64,000 nucleotides of DNA from Atopobacter sp. AH10. Its GTDB lineage: Bacteria; Bacillota; Bacilli; Lactobacillales; Aerococcaceae. The DNA lies in assembly GCF_003664595.1 (NCBI RefSeq), contig NZ_QXPZ01000019.1, positions 1-64,000 of the forward strand. The letters are read 5' to 3'. The position numbers and the translations under genes were made by a program. A model generated the notes under the pieces. The model saw only the letters and a program-made list of their open reading frames with translations, did no database searches and had not been told where the DNA came from. Positions 1-8,897 of the stretch are shown piece after piece. How positions within the stretch are numbered: position 1 is the first letter of the stretch; every line of letters begins with the position of its first letter.

Positions 1-346
1 AATTTACATGGCGTCTTTTTTTTTCACAATTGAGTGGCTAAGTTCATTCTAAAATCCACCATACGTTCTTTGTATTGTTATCCATTCATCATGTCTATCG
101 GTTAAAATGGATCCGATTAATCGAAGGTTTTTTTTCTGTAAATTATTGATCATTTTATTTTGAGCATTGGATAAATTTTTTCGGGTTTAGGATAAAATAA
201 AAAATATAAAGTCAATTTAAAAATCCAAATAAACCAAAAAAAGGCAAAAAAATATGAATAAAAGGGTTTACAGTTAAAAGTAATAGTGTTACCATTAAAT
301 CAAACCTAGATTTCTTGTGAATTTAGGACACAATAAATCAATCTAA
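1..346. other. A+T-rich leader region without a gene
   Basis: No credible coding sequence on either strand. The first 25 bases end in a long T run that could be the tail of a terminator belonging to a gene before the window. The rest is very A+T-rich and carries the promoter proposed at 267-295. Confidence 0.5.
267..295 (+). promoter_or_regulatory. Sigma-A-type promoter for the mannose-family PTS operon
   Basis: TTTACA at 267-272, a 17-base spacer, then TACCAT at 290-295, about 65 bases upstream of the first PTS gene. Spacing is ideal and both boxes are close to consensus. No other good promoter is visible before the operon. Confidence 0.5.
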
Positions 347-361
347 TTGGGGGTTATAAAA

Positions 362-850
362 ATGATTGTGCATGCTAGATGTGATTGTAGGGTCATTCAC
401 GGGCAAACAACTACACGGATTCTCAAAGATTATAGTGCAGATGGCATCATCGTAGTAGATGATGAAATTTCTAAAGATAAATTTATGATCCAATTGTATA
501 GACAAGTTCTTCCAAAAGAAATAAAAGTGTTTGCTTTTTCGATTGATAAAGCTCTCAATAAGCTTAAAGAAGCTGACAATTCTTCGAAAGAATATATTTT
601 GATTTTCAAATCTCCATTAGCTGCGAAACGTTTGGTAGAAGCTGGTTATAAATTTTTAACAACACTGTTTATTGGCCCGCAAAATGTGAGAGAAAAGTCT
701 ACATTTATTGTCCAAATGATAGGCTTGTTGGATGAAGAAATGGAAGCGCTTGACTATCTGGAAGAAAAAGGGGTCAAAGTAATTCTTAATCCTACTTTTA
801 CAACACCAGATCTTACTTGGTCTAAAGCTAAAGCAAAACTTACCAGATAA
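362..850 (+). CDS. PTS mannose/fructose/sorbose family IIB component
   Basis: Cytoplasmic phosphocarrier that passes phosphate from IIA to the incoming sugar. The N-terminus reads MIVHARCDCRVIHGQ. The RxDxRxIHGQ signature gives His13 as the predicted phosphorylation site, with Cys replacing the usual second Asp. Length is 162 aa, normal for the family. A TTG at 347 would also open the frame, but ATG 362 gives the canonical N-terminus. It is 11 bases before IIC and shares an operon with IIC and IID. No IIA domain is encoded in this cluster, so IIA must come from elsewhere. The sugar is not decided by sequence. Confidence 0.88.
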   Translation: MIVHARCDCRVIHGQTTTRILKDYSADGIIVVDDEISKDKFMIQLYRQVLPKEIKVFAFSIDKALNKLKEADNSSKEYILIFKSPLAAKRLVEAGYKFLTTLFIGPQNVREKSTFIVQMIGLLDEEMEALDYLEEKGVKVILNPTFTTPDLTWSKAKAKLTR

Positions 851-861
851 GGAGGGATAAT

Positions 862-1653
862 ATGTTTATTTTGAAAATAAGTTTAATTTCATTACTGTAT
901 TATTTGAGTAATGTATATAGTTCATTTGGGGGCTTTGTCCTTAGTAAATATACTTTATGTAGACCCTTAATTGGTGGCTTTTTATGTGGTTTAATTTTAG
1001 GAGATTTACAAAAGGGAATTGAGATTGGTGTTGCGATGCAATTAGCATTCATGGGTTCATTTGCTGTTGGCGGTGCTATTACTATGGATATTGGAGCCGT
1101 TTCTTTTCCAGTAACTGCAGTTGCTATTCTTTCTAATTTGGATGTCGGGGCTGCTTTAGCCATTGGAACACCAATATCGATTTTAGCAGCTAATCTGATT
1201 CAAGTGGTACGTGCGGCAAATACTTATTTTGCTCGTATTATGCGAAAAGGTATTGAAGAGGGCGATGAAAAGAAGATTGTTCTAGGTCATGTGCTTTTGC
1301 CTCAGTTATTTTTATTAACATTGTCGTTTGTAGTATCGTTTGTGTTTATTTACTTTGGTGCATCAACTGTACAAAGCTTTATTAATATATTACCGAATAA
1401 AATTTTGCACGCATTGAGTCAATTAGCTAGTGTTCTTCCTGCTGTTGGGATGGCACTTCTTCTTAAGTACAATATTAACAACAAATGGATGTTCATTTTC
1501 TTCCTGCTAGGATTCATGTTGTTCTCTTACGCCAAAATGACTTTTATCCCAATTGCAATTATTGCTGTAGTGATTGCGTATTTCTATTACAGAACCGATT
1601 ATTCAAATCAACCATCTGATTCAATGGAAGAAAGTGAGGATGAAGTATTATGA
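862..1653 (+). CDS. PTS mannose/fructose/sorbose family IIC component
   Basis: Membrane channel subunit of a mannose-class PTS, 263 aa. The sequence is almost wholly hydrophobic helices, with the family-typical GGFLCGLILGD and amphipathic GIEIGVAMQLAFMG stretches near residues 30-65. A strong ribosome site (AAGGAGGGATAAT) precedes ATG 862. The stop overlaps the start of IID by four bases, so the two are translationally coupled. The charged Glu/Asp tail after the last helix is ordinary. IIC and IID together form the sugar translocator, and the operon neighbours suggest a hexose or hexitol substrate. Confidence 0.9.
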   Translation: MFILKISLISLLYYLSNVYSSFGGFVLSKYTLCRPLIGGFLCGLILGDLQKGIEIGVAMQLAFMGSFAVGGAITMDIGAVSFPVTAVAILSNLDVGAALAIGTPISILAANLIQVVRAANTYFARIMRKGIEEGDEKKIVLGHVLLPQLFLLTLSFVVSFVFIYFGASTVQSFINILPNKILHALSQLASVLPAVGMALLLKYNINNKWMFIFFLLGFMLFSYAKMTFIPIAIIAVVIAYFYYRTDYSNQPSDSMEESEDEVL

Positions 1654-2492
1654 TGTTTCAAGCAAAACTAGATGATAATAAAAAACCATTAACTGCTAAA
1701 GAAAGGGTTAAAATGTTTTGGCAATACCAGTTACACTATGCCTACTCGATAAATTTTGAAAATTGGCATGGTGATGGGTACTCTTTCTGTATGAAACCTC
1801 TTTTAAAAAAATATTATGATAAAGAAGGCCAAAAAGAAGGGATGTTAAGGCATCTTGACTTTCACAATAATGAGCAAACCACTGCTAGTGTTGTATGGGG
1901 AATTATCACCGGAATGGAAGAACAAAGAGCATTAGGGAAACCAGTAGATGATCAAATGATTCGGACGACAAAATCTGCTTTAATGGGACCGGTAGCTGGT
2001 ATAGGTGATAGTCTAATACAAGCAACTATTGTTCCTTTGTTAACAACTATAGCTATTTCTTTAACAGGTAAAGATTACTCCCCTTTAGGAAGTGTATTAT
2101 ATATCATTGCTACTCCTATTATCTTGTGGACGTATGCGTATTTTCTTTATAATAAGGGATACTTTTTAGGTAGGAATGCTATCATGATGTTGTCAGGTAA
2201 GACACTAGATAAAATAAGAAACACAATCCAAGTGTTTGGCGTGGTGGTTATTGGTGCTTTATCAGCGAGTTATGTTAAATTACAAACAATCCTTAAATTT
2301 GGTGGAAATAACAGGGGCGCTAAACCAATTGTATTGCAAGACATATTAAACAATATTTTTCCTAATATTTTAAGTTTATTGTTGGTATTAGGATGTTATT
2401 ATCTAGTATCTAAGAAAAATTATTCGATTGCTAAATTAATTGGTTTGTTGATGGCGATGGTACTTGTTTTATCGTTAGTCGGCATAATATAG
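1650..2492 (+). CDS. PTS mannose/fructose/sorbose family IID component
   Basis: Second membrane subunit of the mannose-class translocator, 280 aa. It shows the IID hallmarks: an N-terminal cytoplasmic part with FHNNEQTTASVVWGIITGME, then TTKSALMGPVAGIGDS near residues 108-123, followed by C-terminal membrane helices. It overlaps IIC by ATGA at 1650. The next gene starts 12 bases downstream behind an AGGAGG site, so the PTS and the metabolic enzymes are probably one transcript. Confidence 0.9.
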   Translation: MMFQAKLDDNKKPLTAKERVKMFWQYQLHYAYSINFENWHGDGYSFCMKPLLKKYYDKEGQKEGMLRHLDFHNNEQTTASVVWGIITGMEEQRALGKPVDDQMIRTTKSALMGPVAGIGDSLIQATIVPLLTTIAISLTGKDYSPLGSVLYIIATPIILWTYAYFLYNKGYFLGRNAIMMLSGKTLDKIRNTIQVFGVVVIGALSASYVKLQTILKFGGNNRGAKPIVLQDILNNIFPNILSLLLVLGCYYLVSKKNYSIAKLIGLLMAMVLVLSLVGII

Positions 2493-2504
2493 GAGGTTAT
2501 TTTA

Positions 2505-3428
2505 GTGCTTTATCATATCGAACCTATATATAAATCGTTTGTTTGGGGTGGAGAAGCTTTAAAACAGTTTTTTCGACTTAGAACTGATCAAAAAAAGATT
2601 GGAACCGTTTATCATGTGATTTCAGTTCCAGGAGATTTGGATAACATCGTTACTGAAACAGGGGAAACTCTTTCAAAATTTTATCAATCAAATAAGGAAT
2701 TATTTGGGATTAACAGCCAACACTTTCCAATTCGAATGACAACGACTGCTAATGAAGGATTTCAATCGTATCAGGTTCATCCAACTGATGAATTTGGCTT
2801 AGCACACGATAATCTGTATGGAAAGGTTTCTGGTGCGGTTGCTTTAGAGGAAAGTGATCAAGTTAGAACGAGATTATTTGGTAATAAAGCTAAAAGTAGG
2901 GAAGAATTGGCAGAATTGATACAAAAGAAAGATTGGGGGAATTTATTCACCACTTTAGATGTAAAGGATGGCGATTTCGTACATACGCCTGCTGGGCTTA
3001 TTCATGGGGGATATGGAGATGGATTGGTTACCTCAACTTTTGGTTCGAATGGTGATATTACTTACCGATTTTACGATCTTGATCGTAATGATCCCAATCG
3101 CCCGCTAAGTATAGAAAAGGTTATTGCATGTTCAAATGTTCCAGAAGTCCCTTATGAATCTAAACATGTAGTACCCAAAAAATATGGGGATTTGTCTATT
3201 TATGAATATTATGACAAACCTAAAGAATACATAGCTAAGCGACTTAAAATAAATGGTAAGGTAAATTTTCAGTATGAACATTTTTCCTTTTTAGCTGTTG
3301 TGGGTGGGAAAGGAAAAATGGATGGAGAAGAGATTGGATTAGGTGAGACCATATTTGTCCCAGTAAATCATCCAACCATTGTAATTGAGGGCAAAATAGA
3401 TTTAATAATGGTTTCTTATAGGGAGTAG
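2505..3428 (+). CDS. Class I mannose-6-phosphate isomerase (ManA-like)
   Basis: Predicted zinc-dependent interconversion of mannose-6-phosphate and fructose-6-phosphate in the cytoplasm. It is 307 aa with a cupin fold. The metal-site segment YQVHPTDEF (about residues 88-96) and VHTPAGLIHG (about 160-169) with the following Arg-containing TYRFYDLDR are typical. The start is GTG 2505, preceded by AGGAGG at 8 bases. It lies between the PTS and a polyol-phosphate dehydrogenase, so the imported sugar is probably converted to fructose-6-phosphate here. It is divergent from housekeeping ManA, so the exact substrate is inferred from family and context. Confidence 0.78.
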   Translation: MLYHIEPIYKSFVWGGEALKQFFRLRTDQKKIGTVYHVISVPGDLDNIVTETGETLSKFYQSNKELFGINSQHFPIRMTTTANEGFQSYQVHPTDEFGLAHDNLYGKVSGAVALEESDQVRTRLFGNKAKSREELAELIQKKDWGNLFTTLDVKDGDFVHTPAGLIHGGYGDGLVTSTFGSNGDITYRFYDLDRNDPNRPLSIEKVIACSNVPEVPYESKHVVPKKYGDLSIYEYYDKPKEYIAKRLKINGKVNFQYEHFSFLAVVGGKGKMDGEEIGLGETIFVPVNHPTIVIEGKIDLIMVSYRE

Positions 3429-3432
3429 TATT

Positions 3433-4611
3433 ATGGAAGAAGTAACAATTATCGGTTCAGGTAGAACTGGACGGGGAATGATTGGGGAACTGTTTGATAC
3501 AGATGGTAGGTATCATTTGAATTTTGCAGATATAGATAGACAATTAGTTAACTTGCTAAGAAAAAAAGGAAAGTATAGTGTTCATTTAAGAGATCTTATT
3601 GGTGGAGAAGATAAAATTCGAGAAATAGACGATTTTAGCGTATATGACATACATCAAGACCGTATAGAGTATATTGATAAACTCGCTAATTCACGTTTCG
3701 TAATTACAAGCCTTTTTCCAGATGCATTTGATTCTGCTATAAATGATATTGTTGAAAGTATTAAGCTACGATATAAACTTCATAAAGAAAATTTGGTAAA
3801 TATTATTTTGAGTGCTAATTATGTTGGATTAATGGAATATTTTGTTCCTAGAATAAAGAAGCGACTGACAGATAAGGAATTGGAATATTTAGACAACTAT
3901 ATTGCTATTTTAGGGAGTAATGCTAATAGAAAGGTTACTTATTTAAAGGACAAGAATGACCTAACACTAGATGGGGATAATAAGTACGTTTTAAAGGTTA
4001 ATCGAGGATTCAAGTTGCCTAATGATTATAAATTACCCAGCTTTATAGTTGAAGTAGATGATATCGAACGTGTAATGATTGAGAAGATTTGGTCGGAAAA
4101 CCTTCAACATATAGGTTTTGCTTTTTTAGGGAATTACAAGGGATATAATGTTATTAATGAAGCAGTTAATGATCCTTGGGTTGTAAAAAAAATTGATGCA
4201 GCTTGGGAAGAAGCTCGTAGTGCAATGAAAAAGGTGTATGATATTCCAATTCCAAATGCTAAGCAAAGGAAAACGGTTTTGGATAAATTTGCTAGTCCAT
4301 TTTTTAAGGATAAATTGCACAGAATTGGTAGAGCTGAAAAGCGAAAGCTGAAAAAGAATGATAGACTACTTGGTCCAGCTTACCTATGTTTAAATAATGG
4401 ACTACCTGCAGACAATATTTTAAAACTTGTAGCTTACGGATTTTGTTACAATGATCCTTTTGATAGAGATTCACAAGAGGTATTGTCTTTTGTTAAACAA
4501 AACGGTATTAAAGAGGCAGTGAAAAAATATTGTGGGTTGAATCTAACATTAAAAAACGACAGAGTAGTTTTAGATAAGGTTGTTAACGAGTATAATAAGC
4601 TTAGAAAGTAG
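3433..4611 (+). CDS. Mannitol-1-phosphate dehydrogenase-family polyol oxidoreductase
   Basis: NAD-dependent oxidoreductase of the long-chain mannitol dehydrogenase family, 392 aa. The N-terminal Rossmann motif is IIGSGRTGRGMIGE (residues 6-19). The C-terminal catalytic domain contains KIWSENLQHIGFAFLG with the family Lys, Asn and His pattern near residues 219-227. It starts only four bases after the isomerase stop. The pairing of PTS, isomerase and this enzyme suggests uptake of a sugar alcohol or interconversion of its phosphate with a hexose phosphate. True substrate (mannitol-1-P, another hexitol-P or a hexuronate) cannot be told from the sequence. Confidence 0.75.
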   Translation: MEEVTIIGSGRTGRGMIGELFDTDGRYHLNFADIDRQLVNLLRKKGKYSVHLRDLIGGEDKIREIDDFSVYDIHQDRIEYIDKLANSRFVITSLFPDAFDSAINDIVESIKLRYKLHKENLVNIILSANYVGLMEYFVPRIKKRLTDKELEYLDNYIAILGSNANRKVTYLKDKNDLTLDGDNKYVLKVNRGFKLPNDYKLPSFIVEVDDIERVMIEKIWSENLQHIGFAFLGNYKGYNVINEAVNDPWVVKKIDAAWEEARSAMKKVYDIPIPNAKQRKTVLDKFASPFFKDKLHRIGRAEKRKLKKNDRLLGPAYLCLNNGLPADNILKLVAYGFCYNDPFDRDSQEVLSFVKQNGIKEAVKKYCGLNLTLKNDRVVLDKVVNEYNKLRK

Positions 4612-4645
4612 TCATTAGAACAGTAAGAAGCTAGGAGGAATAACA

Positions 4646-5482
4646 GTGTTTATTGCAAAGATAAAGGGTTTGTACCCTACACTTACTGCTTCAGAAATGC
4701 GAATAGGGGATTATTTGCTTGCTAATATCCAACGAATGAATAAAATGACGTCATCTGAATTAGCTGAATCTTTAGGAGTGGGTCAAGCGACTGTTATTCG
4801 TTTTTCAAAAAAGTTGGGATATAGATCTTTTACAAGTATGATGGATGATATTTTGTCGTCAGATCCAAATGAAGAGCAAGGTGAAATACAATTATCTGAT
4901 TCAACTTATGCGACCTTTGAAAAAATAAAAGAAAAATATATTCAATCTATTGATGTAGCGTTTAGAAGCAACTCTTGCGAAGCAATTGAAAAAGCTGCAA
5001 ATTATATTGATAGAGCTAGAAATGTTGTTTGCTTTGGATATCAGGCTACAGGTGGATTTGCTAATTATCTCTCAGAATCATTGATTGAATTAGGTAAATC
5101 ATCTTATCAAAGTAGCTCTATTATAGAAACAAAGCAAAGGATTCGATTGTTAGATTGTCAAACGGATTGTGTAGTCATGGTGAGTAAATCGGGTGAGACA
5201 AAAGAATTGTGTGAGCTTGCAAACTTTGCAAAAGAAAATAATGTACCCGTAATTGCTATTAGCAATATTGGGAAGACAACTTTATCTGATTTAGCAGATG
5301 TGCGCCTGAGCTTTTTGTACGATCAGCAAAAGACACGATTGAAGGCATATACTCAAAACGGGGGTCTTTTGTTTGCGATAGATACTCTTATCTTAAATGT
5401 TTATAAAAAAGACTACAAAAAATATAGAGAGAATTCATTGAAGTTCATGAAATTCTCTCGGCCTAATGAGTATGAAGAGTAA
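4646..5482 (+). CDS. RpiR-family sugar-responsive transcriptional regulator
   Basis: DNA-binding regulator of 278 aa. The N-terminal helix-turn-helix (about residues 1-77) includes MTSSELAESLGVGQATVIRF. The C-terminal SIS sugar-phosphate domain (about 105-240) includes VVMVSKSGETKEL. The start is GTG 4646 behind AGGAGG. It follows the PTS/isomerase/dehydrogenase genes on the same strand after 34 bases and is the likely local regulator, sensing a phosphorylated sugar made by them. Whether it activates or represses is not visible. Confidence 0.87.
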   Translation: MFIAKIKGLYPTLTASEMRIGDYLLANIQRMNKMTSSELAESLGVGQATVIRFSKKLGYRSFTSMMDDILSSDPNEEQGEIQLSDSTYATFEKIKEKYIQSIDVAFRSNSCEAIEKAANYIDRARNVVCFGYQATGGFANYLSESLIELGKSSYQSSSIIETKQRIRLLDCQTDCVVMVSKSGETKELCELANFAKENNVPVIAISNIGKTTLSDLADVRLSFLYDQQKTRLKAYTQNGGLLFAIDTLILNVYKKDYKKYRENSLKFMKFSRPNEYEE

Positions 5483-5580
5483 AATGTGCTTTAAGACACT
5501 GTTGTAGCAAGAAGAACTAATCATTTTTCTTCTTACACTTGGCGCAAAAAGATAGTTATAAAAAAGCTAAATGCTAGCAA

Positions 5581-5862
5581 TTGATCTATCCTGCTATAGA
5601 TTCTATCGCTTTGACAGCATCTTGTTATAGCTATAAACGTTTGGCTAAAGGTAAACAACCAGCACGTGTAATTCAATTGATCTGGTGTATTCTCTTAATT
5701 CTCTTGCCCATTTCCTTGTTATTTGCGGAAAGTTCTATGACCAACTTGCAAACAGTGAGTATTATTACAGCCTTTCCTATAGGAGTGGTCATTATCTTAA
5801 TCGCCTGCGCCTTTTTAGTTGATGCAAAGCGTTATTTGGAGGAATCTGCTTTTAAGAACTAA
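5581..5862 (+). pseudogene. C-terminal remnant of a BCCT-like betaine/carnitine transporter
   Basis: An open stretch of about 93 codons with two strongly hydrophobic helices, reading IQLIWCILLILLPISLLF and TAFPIGVVIILIACAFLVDA. The order PA-D-S-----tas, two helices and a short charged tail resembles the C-terminal end of BCCT transporters. A stop (TAG 5575) precedes it immediately, it starts at a TTG without a ribosome site and it has no N-terminal 400 residues. It therefore looks like the surviving tail of a deleted gene. The family assignment comes from general pattern and could be wrong. Confidence 0.4.
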
Positions 5863-6188
5863 TGGCTGTAGATTGATCTCGTCTAACGAAATGGCTTATA
5901 ATAAGGCTGAAGATGCGGGCGAACAATTTCAATGGCCGGTTTTTAGCCTGTGGAATAAGGACTTGTGTGAAATGAACAAAGAAAAATGCTTGGGTAAGTT
6001 CATGTACTCGGATCAGGCAGTAGAAGAAGACCGTCGTATTGAATGCGATTGTGAATTGGGGATTCTTCCGAGTATTATTTTTGACTTAGGACTTATTTTC
6101 CTTTTGTGGAAGTGGCTATTTTAGTCGATAGACTAGTGGGTGACACCCTTTATGAAAGGGCGTCAGAGTGAATGTTTATGGAGGAATA
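5863..6188 (+). other. Degenerate region after the transporter remnant
   Basis: An open frame covers roughly 5819-6124, ends in a hydrophobic helix (LGLIFLLWKWLF) and has no ribosome site. Its composition is not protein-like for most of its length. An imperfect hairpin at about 6138-6164 (TGACACCCTTT, loop, AAAGGGCGTCA) follows. I see no intact gene; this may be further debris from the same deletion. Confidence 0.3.
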
Positions 6189-6275
6189 ATGATGATCAAG
6201 AAAATGGGTAAATTAATTTTTCAAGTCATTCGTTTAGTGGTAATTGTGCTGGGGCTTACTATTTTGTTTAAATAG
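6189..6275 (+). CDS. 28-residue single-helix membrane peptide
   Basis: Short ORF starting ATGATG at 6189 behind a perfect GGAGGAATA ribosome site and ending TAG at 6275. The product begins MMIKKMGKLIFQVIRL and continues into VVIVLGLTILFK: a positively charged N-terminus, one transmembrane helix and a terminal Lys. The ribosome site and the composition argue for real translation. I do not recognise the family. It lies alone between a decayed region and a tandem-repeat array; candidate roles include a toxin-like or regulatory membrane peptide, but nothing in the sequence decides this. Confidence 0.5.
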   Translation: MMIKKMGKLIFQVIRLVVIVLGLTILFK

Positions 6276-6285
6276 CTCCAATAAG

Positions 6286-6562
6286 AAGATCACAGGCGCT
6301 TGAAGTCAAAATTGTTTAAAAGAGATAACAGGCGCTTGAATCAAATTTTGTGTAAGGGAGATACATTCGCTTGAAGCCGGAATTGTTTAAGGGAGATCAC
6401 AGTTGATCGATGTCAGGATTGTTTAAAGGCTATCACACCTGCTTGATGAAAGAATTGTTTAAGGGATATTACAGGCGATCGATGTCACGATTGTTTAAAA
6501 GCTATCACACTTGCTTGAAGCAAAAATTGTGTAAGGGAGATACATTCGCTTGAAGCCAGAAT
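6286..6562. repeat. Tandem array, eight degenerate copies of a 35-bp unit
   Basis: Starts just after the small membrane ORF. The consensus runs roughly GATCACAGGCGCTTGAAG followed by an A-rich part and ATTGTTTAAGG. Copies alternate between two sub-types (CGCTTGAAG and CGATCGATG). Units abut without spacers, which separates it from a CRISPR array. Confidence 0.85.
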
Positions 6563-6614
6563 TTTGCCACCATCGCACATTGAAGTCATTTTGAGAAAAT
6601 TTAGAGCCTATACA

Positions 6615-6661
6615 AGAAAAAAGTTGCTAAAGCTTGATCGAACAAGTTTTAGCAACTTTTA
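6615..6661 (-). terminator. Rho-independent terminator for tRNA-Ala
   Basis: On the minus strand a 12-13 bp stem AAAAGTTGCTAAA / TTTAGCAACTTTT encloses a 14-base loop and ends in six T. It sits 20 bases downstream of the tRNA. The plus strand also ends in a T run, so it may work both ways. Confidence 0.8.
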
Positions 6662-6682
6662 TTCATTACTTGAAAAGATTGA

Positions 6683-6755
6683 TGGAGACAACGGGGCTCG
6701 AACCCGTGACCTCTACAATGCCATTGTAGCACTCTCCCAACTGAGCTATGCCCCC
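6683..6755 (-). tRNA. tRNA-Ala, anticodon GGC
   Basis: A 73-base cloverleaf on the minus strand. The acceptor stem is GGGGGCA / TGTCTCC with the G3-U70 pair that AlaRS requires. The D-arm begins GCTCAGTTGGGAGAG, the anticodon stem CTACA / TGTAG holds loop ATGGCAT (anticodon GGC), and the T-arm is ACGGG TTCGAGC CCCGT. The discriminator is A. CCA is not encoded: the next bases are TCA. It stands alone, with its own terminator. Confidence 0.95.
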
Positions 6756-7001
6756 TCAACAAAAACTACTATAGCTTATTTTAGCCTAAAGTTCAAGAAA
6801 ATCTCATAAAAATTAAAAGGCTTACAAGATTTGCTGAGAATAGCCTTTCTTCCTTTAGGTCCTTCTGATGTGCGTTCGTGCATGAATATGGTAAACTTGG
6901 AGGTAAAGCTTCGGATGGACTAAAGATAAATTTTTTAGGAGTGCGCCTAACTTGGAGCTAAAGTCCAGTGCCAGTTGAAAAAAGAAAAAAGGAGAATTGG
7001 G

Positions 7002-7841
7002 ATGAAATTTATTTCATGGAATATTGATTCACTTAATGCCGCTTTAACCAGCGATTCCAGACGCGCAGAATTATCACGTGATGTCTTGAAAACCTTGCAA
7101 GAAGAACAGGCGGATATTATCGCTATACAAGAAACAAAATTATCGGCTAAAGGGCCAACGAAGAAGCATCAAGAGTGTTTAGCCCAATGGTTTCCTGACT
7201 ATCGTTATGCCTGGGTGAGTTCTGAAGAACCTGCACGTAAGGGCTATGCAGGGAATATGGTGCTCTATAGGAAGGACTTGACTCCGATAATTACCTATCC
7301 AAAGATAGGGGCACCCACTACCATGGATCATGAGGGGCGGATTCTGACCCTTGAATTTGAGCATTTTTATTTCACTCAAGTCTATACACCAAATGCCGGA
7401 AATGAATTGGCTCGTTTGGCAGACCGGCAAATTTGGGATCAAAAGTATGCGGATTATCTAGCGGAATTGGATCAAGATAAGCCAGTGATTGCAACTGGTG
7501 ATTTCAATGTGGCTCATGAAGAAATAGATTTGGCTAATCCTGCCTCTAACCATCGTTCGGCAGGTTTTACGGATGAAGAACGAGAAGGATTCAGTCAACT
7601 CTTAGCTCGGGGCTTTGTGGATAGTTTCCGTCATCTGCATGGGCCACTTGAAGGGGTCTATTCTTGGTGGGCGCAAAGAGTTAAAACCAGTAAAATCAAC
7701 AATTCAGGCTGGCGGATCGACTATTTTCTGGTCAGCCAAGCGATTAAGGAAAAGATTTCTCGTTCAGAGATGATTGATTCTGGTGAACGTCAAGACCATA
7801 CCCCAATTGTTCTAGAGATGGATGGGCTTCTAGAGGAGTAA
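7002..7841 (+). CDS. exoA: Exodeoxyribonuclease III-family AP endonuclease
   Basis: DNA-repair nuclease of the endonuclease/exonuclease/phosphatase fold that cleaves at abasic sites and removes 3' blocks. It is 279 aa. Visible motifs are FISWNIDSL at the N-terminus, IIAIQETKL with the metal-binding Glu (about 34-42), VIATGDFNVAHEEIDL (about 154-169), WRIDYFLVS (about 237-245) and the terminal catalytic ERQDHTPI. The start is ATG 7002 behind AGGAG; the frame extends upstream to a TTG at 6975, but that part contains the ribosome site itself. It is unlinked to its neighbours functionally. Confidence 0.9.
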   Translation: MKFISWNIDSLNAALTSDSRRAELSRDVLKTLQEEQADIIAIQETKLSAKGPTKKHQECLAQWFPDYRYAWVSSEEPARKGYAGNMVLYRKDLTPIITYPKIGAPTTMDHEGRILTLEFEHFYFTQVYTPNAGNELARLADRQIWDQKYADYLAELDQDKPVIATGDFNVAHEEIDLANPASNHRSAGFTDEEREGFSQLLARGFVDSFRHLHGPLEGVYSWWAQRVKTSKINNSGWRIDYFLVSQAIKEKISRSEMIDSGERQDHTPIVLEMDGLLEE

Positions 7842-7914
7842 GAAAATAGAATTGATTATCTTTTTTAGTTCATGAGAGACGGCCATTTATCTGTGATGTA
7901 AAGGAGTGATGAAG

Positions 7915-8682
7915 ATGGCTTATTTCTTTAGAGGGCATGAAGATGGGTATAGATTTCCTTCTTTTTCCCTCATACATGTGTTGCTTGTGCTGCTACTCTT
8001 AGCTGGTGCCTATGTGTTATTCAAATATAGGGATGAGATCAGAGCTAACAGACGTTGGGAGAAAGGGGTAAAGCTGTCTTTCATGACTTTAATCGTCTTG
8101 GATCAAGTGCTTTATATCGGCTTTTGCTTCTTTAGTCGACCAGATGGCTTACAGCAAGCTCTCCCTTTATACACCTGTCGTGCGGCCTTATATACAGGAT
8201 TTTTGGCCTTATTGACGGATCATAAAGTATTCAAGGCCTTAACCGTCTATTGGGGGCTTTTTGGAGGGATTTTACCCCTTGTTTATCCCGATATGATGGC
8301 TTATTCTTGGCCACATTTTACCAATATTCATTATTTTTTGTTGCACTTTTTAGTTTTTTGGATGGCAAACTACTTTTTATTGGTAGAGGGCTATGATTCT
8401 AGCCGGTCGAATTCTCGTCTGCTTTATAGCTTGGTGAATGCCTTTTTACTTTTAGCGCTAGGGGTTAATCTTTATGTCAAGGGGAATTATGCCTATCTAA
8501 TGGAGGCTCCTCTTTTAAAGACCTTCTTCTTAGAATGGCCAAAGCTCCTGTATTGGTTATTTACTTTTTCAGTCTACAATGCCTTGGTTTGGTGTGTGCA
8601 ACAAATGTGTGTGAAGATCTTGATACCGCAATTCCTACCAGAAGAAAGTTCTAAGGCAGATCCATTAAAACAATACCACTAG
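7915..8682 (+). CDS. YwaF-like integral membrane protein
   Basis: Polytopic membrane protein of 255 aa with about six or seven helices. The central LPLYTCRAALYTGFLAL, the following VYWGLFGGILPLVYPD and the HYFLLHFLVFWMANYFL helix match the pattern of the uncharacterised TIGR02206/YwaF family. The start is chosen at ATG 7915, eight bases after AAGGAG; the upstream GTG and ATG overlap or crowd that site. Function unknown. Its last codons (LKQYH and stop) are the beginning of the downstream repeat array. Confidence 0.7.
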   Translation: MAYFFRGHEDGYRFPSFSLIHVLLVLLLLAGAYVLFKYRDEIRANRRWEKGVKLSFMTLIVLDQVLYIGFCFFSRPDGLQQALPLYTCRAALYTGFLALLTDHKVFKALTVYWGLFGGILPLVYPDMMAYSWPHFTNIHYFLLHFLVFWMANYFLLVEGYDSSRSNSRLLYSLVNAFLLLALGVNLYVKGNYAYLMEAPLLKTFFLEWPKLLYWLFTFSVYNALVWCVQQMCVKILIPQFLPEESSKADPLKQYH

Positions 8683-8862
8683 GGGAAAAGTGAAATTTGT
8701 TAGAGCAAGAGCTAAATTGCTACTTAAAACAATACCACTAGGGGAAAAGTGAAATTTGTTAGAGCAAGAGCTAAATTGCTACTTAAAACACTAGCACTAG
8801 GGGAAAAGTAAAATTTTATAGAGCAAGAGCTAAATTGCTAGCTTAAAATAATACCACTAAAC
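8665..8862. repeat. Tandem array of a 59-bp unit seeded in the 3' end of the YwaF-like gene
   Basis: Units begin TTAAAACAATACCACTAGGG at 8665, 8724, 8783 and 8843 (last one partial). The first copy is the final codons and stop of the preceding gene. Each full unit also contains TTAGAGCAAGAGCTAAATTG. Copies 1 and 2 are identical over their visible length and later copies drift. Confidence 0.9.
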
Positions 8863-8897
8863 ACTAGAAAACAAGTCAGAGTAGATGAAGCTTTATA

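Noticed and set aside
6286..6562. Eight 35-bp repeats considered as a CRISPR array
   Set aside because: Units abut without unique spacers, are not palindromic and there are no cas genes in the window.
6564..6809. 81-codon open frame
   Set aside because: It runs through the minus-strand tRNA-Ala gene and its terminator and has no ribosome site.
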